Origin: Vibrio porteresiae DSM 19223
Lineage (GTDB): Bacteria; Pseudomonadota; Gammaproteobacteria; Enterobacterales; Vibrionaceae
Direction of reading: 5' to 3'
NCBI RefSeq assembly: GCF_024347055.1
Contig: NZ_AP024895.1
Coordinates: 2,356,001 to 2,420,000 of the forward strand
DNA: 64,000 nucleotides
Part shown: in pieces, positions 61,403-64,000 of the stretch
Layout: each line of letters opens with the position of its first letter
Numbering within the stretch: the stretch's first letter is position 1
Notes under the pieces: generated by a model
The model's database searches: none
The model's input: the letters and a program-made list of their open reading frames with translations, nothing else
Told to the model about the DNA's origin: nothing
Position numbers and translations under genes: made by a program

Positions 61403-62950
61403 ATGAACTATTTTTTCTTTAATCCCTTAGGTCGCATAATGGTAATGGTTGTGAATTTTCATCGAAGTAAACACACAACATGGTTTTTGGTCTGCTCTAT
61501 TTTGTTGTTTCTCTCTTTAGACACAACAATGCTCGCCCTTAACTATAGAATTACACACGAAGTCTCAGAAGATGCTGTGATCATTAACCTTGCCGGTAGA
61601 CAAAGGATGCTATCGCAAAACATGGCCAAATCCGTGTTTCAAATCGATGAAGAACGCACCACCTCCAAACAAGCACAATCGCTTATCCTGCAATATATGC
61701 AATCTTATGAAATGTTCAGCGACACTTTAGAGGGCTTTGCCAAGGGTGGCTATGTGGTTGATGCGGAGAAAAAACTGGTGATGGTAAAACCAATCAACCT
61801 GCCGCAAGTGAACAACCTCATTAACAATGCCAATCAATTGCTCATCCCTCTTGATCAGCTTAATTTGAGCATATTGAAAAATGGGCTCAACCCCAAATTG
61901 CTCGACGACATAAAGCAAACTCTTGCCAATATAAATTTACCTTTATTAAGTTTGATGAACGAGATTACGGTCCTAGTAGAAAAAAATTCTCAGGAAAAAT
62001 CAGATACGTTACGTTCGATACAAATATTCACGTTTTTTCTGGCACTGATGAATTTTGGCTTCATTATTACCCAATTCCGTTCTGGTCAAAAACAGTCTGA
62101 GCAGACGATAAATGTATTAAGCGAACTGATTCAGTCGGCAAAAGCCTCATTAGTTATTTTTGACGAATCAGGGCACGTCACAATGGCGAATGAAAGTGCG
62201 CGTAGGATGTTTGGCTATACCGAAGGCGAAATACTCCAGCTCTCCAAAGATAAATTGTTTAGCTACGATAACGAGCAGTTGGTTGCTCTCACTCGCAGTG
62301 GTAAACAAGTGCCAGTGGAACTGCATGAACGTTCCATCATCCGTCATGGTGAAACATTAACGATTGCAACCTTAATCGAATCTCAACAGCAACTGAATCA
62401 CAACCGTACCCTATTCCAACTGGCGAATAGAGACCCACTGACTGGGATGTTCAATCGCAATGCGTTAAATATCGCCCTCTATCATAAAGTGCAACAAACT
62501 AAGTTCTGGGGTGCTCGCTTCGCTTGCTATGCCATTAATATCGATAACTTTAAGCAGGTGAATAGTTTATACGGACGTAACATCGGTGATGATGTACTGA
62601 AAGAGTTTACTTACCGGCTGTGCAGAACAACAAGGGACAGTGACTTTATCTACCGATACGGTGGCGATGAGTTTGTGTTGGTCGTGGACTTATCGGATAA
62701 CGAATTGGCGCTAAATAAAGTGACCAGCAAGGTCAAAGACATTACCTCTGTGCCATTTAAGCTACCTGATGACATCGAAGTGAACTTAACCGCCAGTATT
62801 GGAGTGGCCATTTGCCCTGATGATGCAGATGATCCCGAAGAACTGCTCACCATTGCTCAAGAAGTGATGCACAGAGGTAAAGATTCAGAAGTCATCGAGC
62901 TTTCTCAAGCGGCGCGGATTCGCCAAAAACAACCTTCTTCGGAAGGCTAA
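61403..62950 (+). CDS. Diguanylate cyclase with PilJ-type N-terminal and PAS domains
   Basis: 515 residues (in-frame ATGs also at 61439 and 61445). A transmembrane helix near 25-45, a PilJ/NarX-type helical periplasmic region with INLAGRQRMLSQNMAKSV, a second helix near 205-225, a PAS domain (about 235-330, VIFDESGHVTMANESARRMFGY), then GGDEF. The active site GGDEF is at 420-424, with an allosteric I-site RDSD at 411-414 in standard spacing, so the protein should make c-di-GMP and be feedback-inhibited. Stimulus unknown. It follows the GH114 gene by 107 bp. Confidence 0.9.
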   Translation: MNYFFFNPLGRIMVMVVNFHRSKHTTWFLVCSILLFLSLDTTMLALNYRITHEVSEDAVIINLAGRQRMLSQNMAKSVFQIDEERTTSKQAQSLILQYMQSYEMFSDTLEGFAKGGYVVDAEKKLVMVKPINLPQVNNLINNANQLLIPLDQLNLSILKNGLNPKLLDDIKQTLANINLPLLSLMNEITVLVEKNSQEKSDTLRSIQIFTFFLALMNFGFIITQFRSGQKQSEQTINVLSELIQSAKASLVIFDESGHVTMANESARRMFGYTEGEILQLSKDKLFSYDNEQLVALTRSGKQVPVELHERSIIRHGETLTIATLIESQQQLNHNRTLFQLANRDPLTGMFNRNALNIALYHKVQQTKFWGARFACYAINIDNFKQVNSLYGRNIGDDVLKEFTYRLCRTTRDSDFIYRYGGDEFVLVVDLSDNELALNKVTSKVKDITSVPFKLPDDIEVNLTASIGVAICPDDADDPEELLTIAQEVMHRGKDSEVIELSQAARIRQKQPSSEG

Positions 62951-63275
62951 TGGTTCAGAGCCTAGTTAATTAGATATTGATAAATTAGATAGTTACATTT
63001 CGGCTAATAACGCCTTGTAACACGTAGATATTACAGAACAACAAGCACAAACATTAATAAAAATTTCATATAAATTCGTTTGATGAATGGGTATTTTTTA
63101 CCATTTATGCAAAATAAGTTATTGAATTAGATATACTTATCTATCTTCAAATAGCCCGTTAGATCATTTACTCAAGTTAGCAATTTCTGATATAAAACCG
63201 AGCATTATAAAATAACATGCTTATGATAATTCAGTGGATTTTCTGCATTATCGGCTTTATGTAACAGGAATCGAT
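62951..63275. promoter_or_regulatory. AT-rich gap upstream of the FIST gene
   Basis: About 325 bp, no ORF or strong hairpin. It presumably carries the promoter of the FIST gene. Confidence 0.35.
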
Positions 63276-64000
63276 ATGAGGCTTAGCCAACGAATCAAGT
63301 CACGCTTGAGTAAAGAACCACAGCCGCTGTTTAATCTCCACACGAGCGAAGTACAACTACAAAAAGACCTGCAAAAGATCCCTTTTACTCCCCATTTGAT
63401 TGTAGGCTTTACCTCTCCCAATTCGAATACGGACGCCATAGCGAAACGGCTTAAAACGACATTTCCGCAGAGTCACGTGGTATTAAGCAGTTGTGCCGGC
63501 ACATTAAGCAACACCAATAGCCAAGAGCTCTATCAAGCAACGGTAGGACAATGGCAAGATATTGTTTTGCAATGTTATAGCGAGTCTCTCATTAGCGATG
63601 TAGAAATCCTTTCCGTGCCTTTAGGCAGCGAAGATTTAGCTCAGGGTAAGATTGATCGCCCTCTGGAACATCGCGTTGCCGATATTCGCTCGCGTTTAAA
63701 TAATCTACGCGTCAAAACAGACATTGATTATCAGGATACGATTGCCTATATCACCTTTGATGGCTTATCCCGTTCAGAAACCTTCTTCATGGAAGCCATC
63801 TACCAAAGTGGTCGTTTTCCTTGCCTATTTGTCGGCGGCTCAGCTGGTGGTCATCTCAATTTTGAACACACCTTTTTGCACAATGGCCAGCAATGCCTGC
63901 AAAATCACGCCATCATTACTTTAATCAAACTCAAACCACATATGCGCTTTGGCGTGTTTAAATCGCAGAATTTTGAGGAAACTAACGTAGCGGTCAACGT
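63276..64000 (+). CDS. FIST domain sensor protein (3' end outside window)
   Basis: About 241 residues are visible from ATG 63276 (AGGAA upstream); the frame is open to the window edge. Seen: PFTPHLIVGFTS, a central HVVLSSCAGTLSNT, DTIAYITFDGLSRSETFFMEAI and RFPCLFVGGSAGGHLNFEHTF, typical of the FIST N-terminal domain, a sensory domain proposed to bind small ligands such as amino acids. In Vibrio it is often joined to a chemoreceptor or GGDEF output; that part, if present, is outside. Confidence 0.78.
   Translation, partial: MRLSQRIKSRLSKEPQPLFNLHTSEVQLQKDLQKIPFTPHLIVGFTSPNSNTDAIAKRLKTTFPQSHVVLSSCAGTLSNTNSQELYQATVGQWQDIVLQCYSESLISDVEILSVPLGSEDLAQGKIDRPLEHRVADIRSRLNNLRVKTDIDYQDTIAYITFDGLSRSETFFMEAIYQSGRFPCLFVGGSAGGHLNFEHTFLHNGQQCLQNHAIITLIKLKPHMRFGVFKSQNFEETNVAVN

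Noticed and set aside
1..64000. CRISPR arrays, tRNA/rRNA genes, prophage or integron repeats
   Set aside because: No regularly spaced repeats, tRNA-like clover leaves, rRNA signatures or attC-type repeats were noticed. A tool-based scan would be more sensitive for tRNA.

Overview
The window is about 64 kb of gene-dense chromosomal DNA from a gammaproteobacterium, almost certainly Vibrio or a close relative. The support is: E. coli-like synteny around trp (rnm-yciO-rluB on one side, yciB-yciA on the other), an unfused trpG, a fused trpCF, the PanP-type aspartate decarboxylase, an AspS-type secretion pilotin, a FabV enoyl reductase, a TfoY-like regulator, and many chemoreceptor and c-di-GMP genes. 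I see no rRNA, tRNA, CRISPR array, phage or transposase. Mobile-looking DNA is limited to small gene-less repeats.

Layout. 1-1315 (minus): a truncated class V PLP enzyme and a 2-oxoglutarate/Fe dioxygenase, joined by overlapping stop/start codons. 1729-6324: trxB and cydDC. 6384-7262: two copies of a ~285-bp inverted-repeat element plus a third partial end. 7351-10016 (minus): rluB, then rnm-yciO. 10044-17118: a complete trp operon with TrpR operator, leader peptide, attenuator and trpEGDCFBA. 17464-20831: a dicarboxylate-type symporter, yciB, yciA, yciI and an AspS-type pilotin. 20917-24431: divergent metE/metR with MetJ-box arrays between them. 24434-25756: three poorly known small genes. 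26677-30289: a chemoreceptor followed closely by an unassigned PLP decarboxylase. 30682-35274: YgiQ radical SAM protein, serC and an unknown membrane protein. 35533-38543: an artPIQM arginine uptake operon behind ARG boxes. 38642-43906: YdgA-like protein, small outer-membrane barrel, TfoY-like regulator, HDOD protein and LysO-like exporter. 44089-48189: panP, hexR and an iron-type alcohol dehydrogenase. 48561-50812: OxyR-type site, grxA, ybjL. 50944-54603 (minus): fabV and fadE. 55124-59614: D-cysteine desulfhydrase-like enzyme, a second iron-type alcohol dehydrogenase, and a second chemoreceptor. 59922-64000: dgkA, a GH114-like lipoprotein, a PilJ-N/PAS/GGDEF diguanylate cyclase and a truncated FIST protein.

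Functional themes are amino-acid supply (trp, met, ser, beta-alanine, arginine uptake), redox balance (trxB, cydDC, grxA), fatty-acid metabolism (fabV, fadE) and signalling. Most of the window is core Vibrio genome. The stretches that most deserve follow-up are the dioxygenase/PLP pair at the left edge, the chemoreceptor-decarboxylase pair, the duplicated inverted-repeat element, the hairpin-rich gap upstream of fadE, and the GH114/GGDEF/FIST group at the right edge. I did not find a clearly new multi-gene defence or mobile system.
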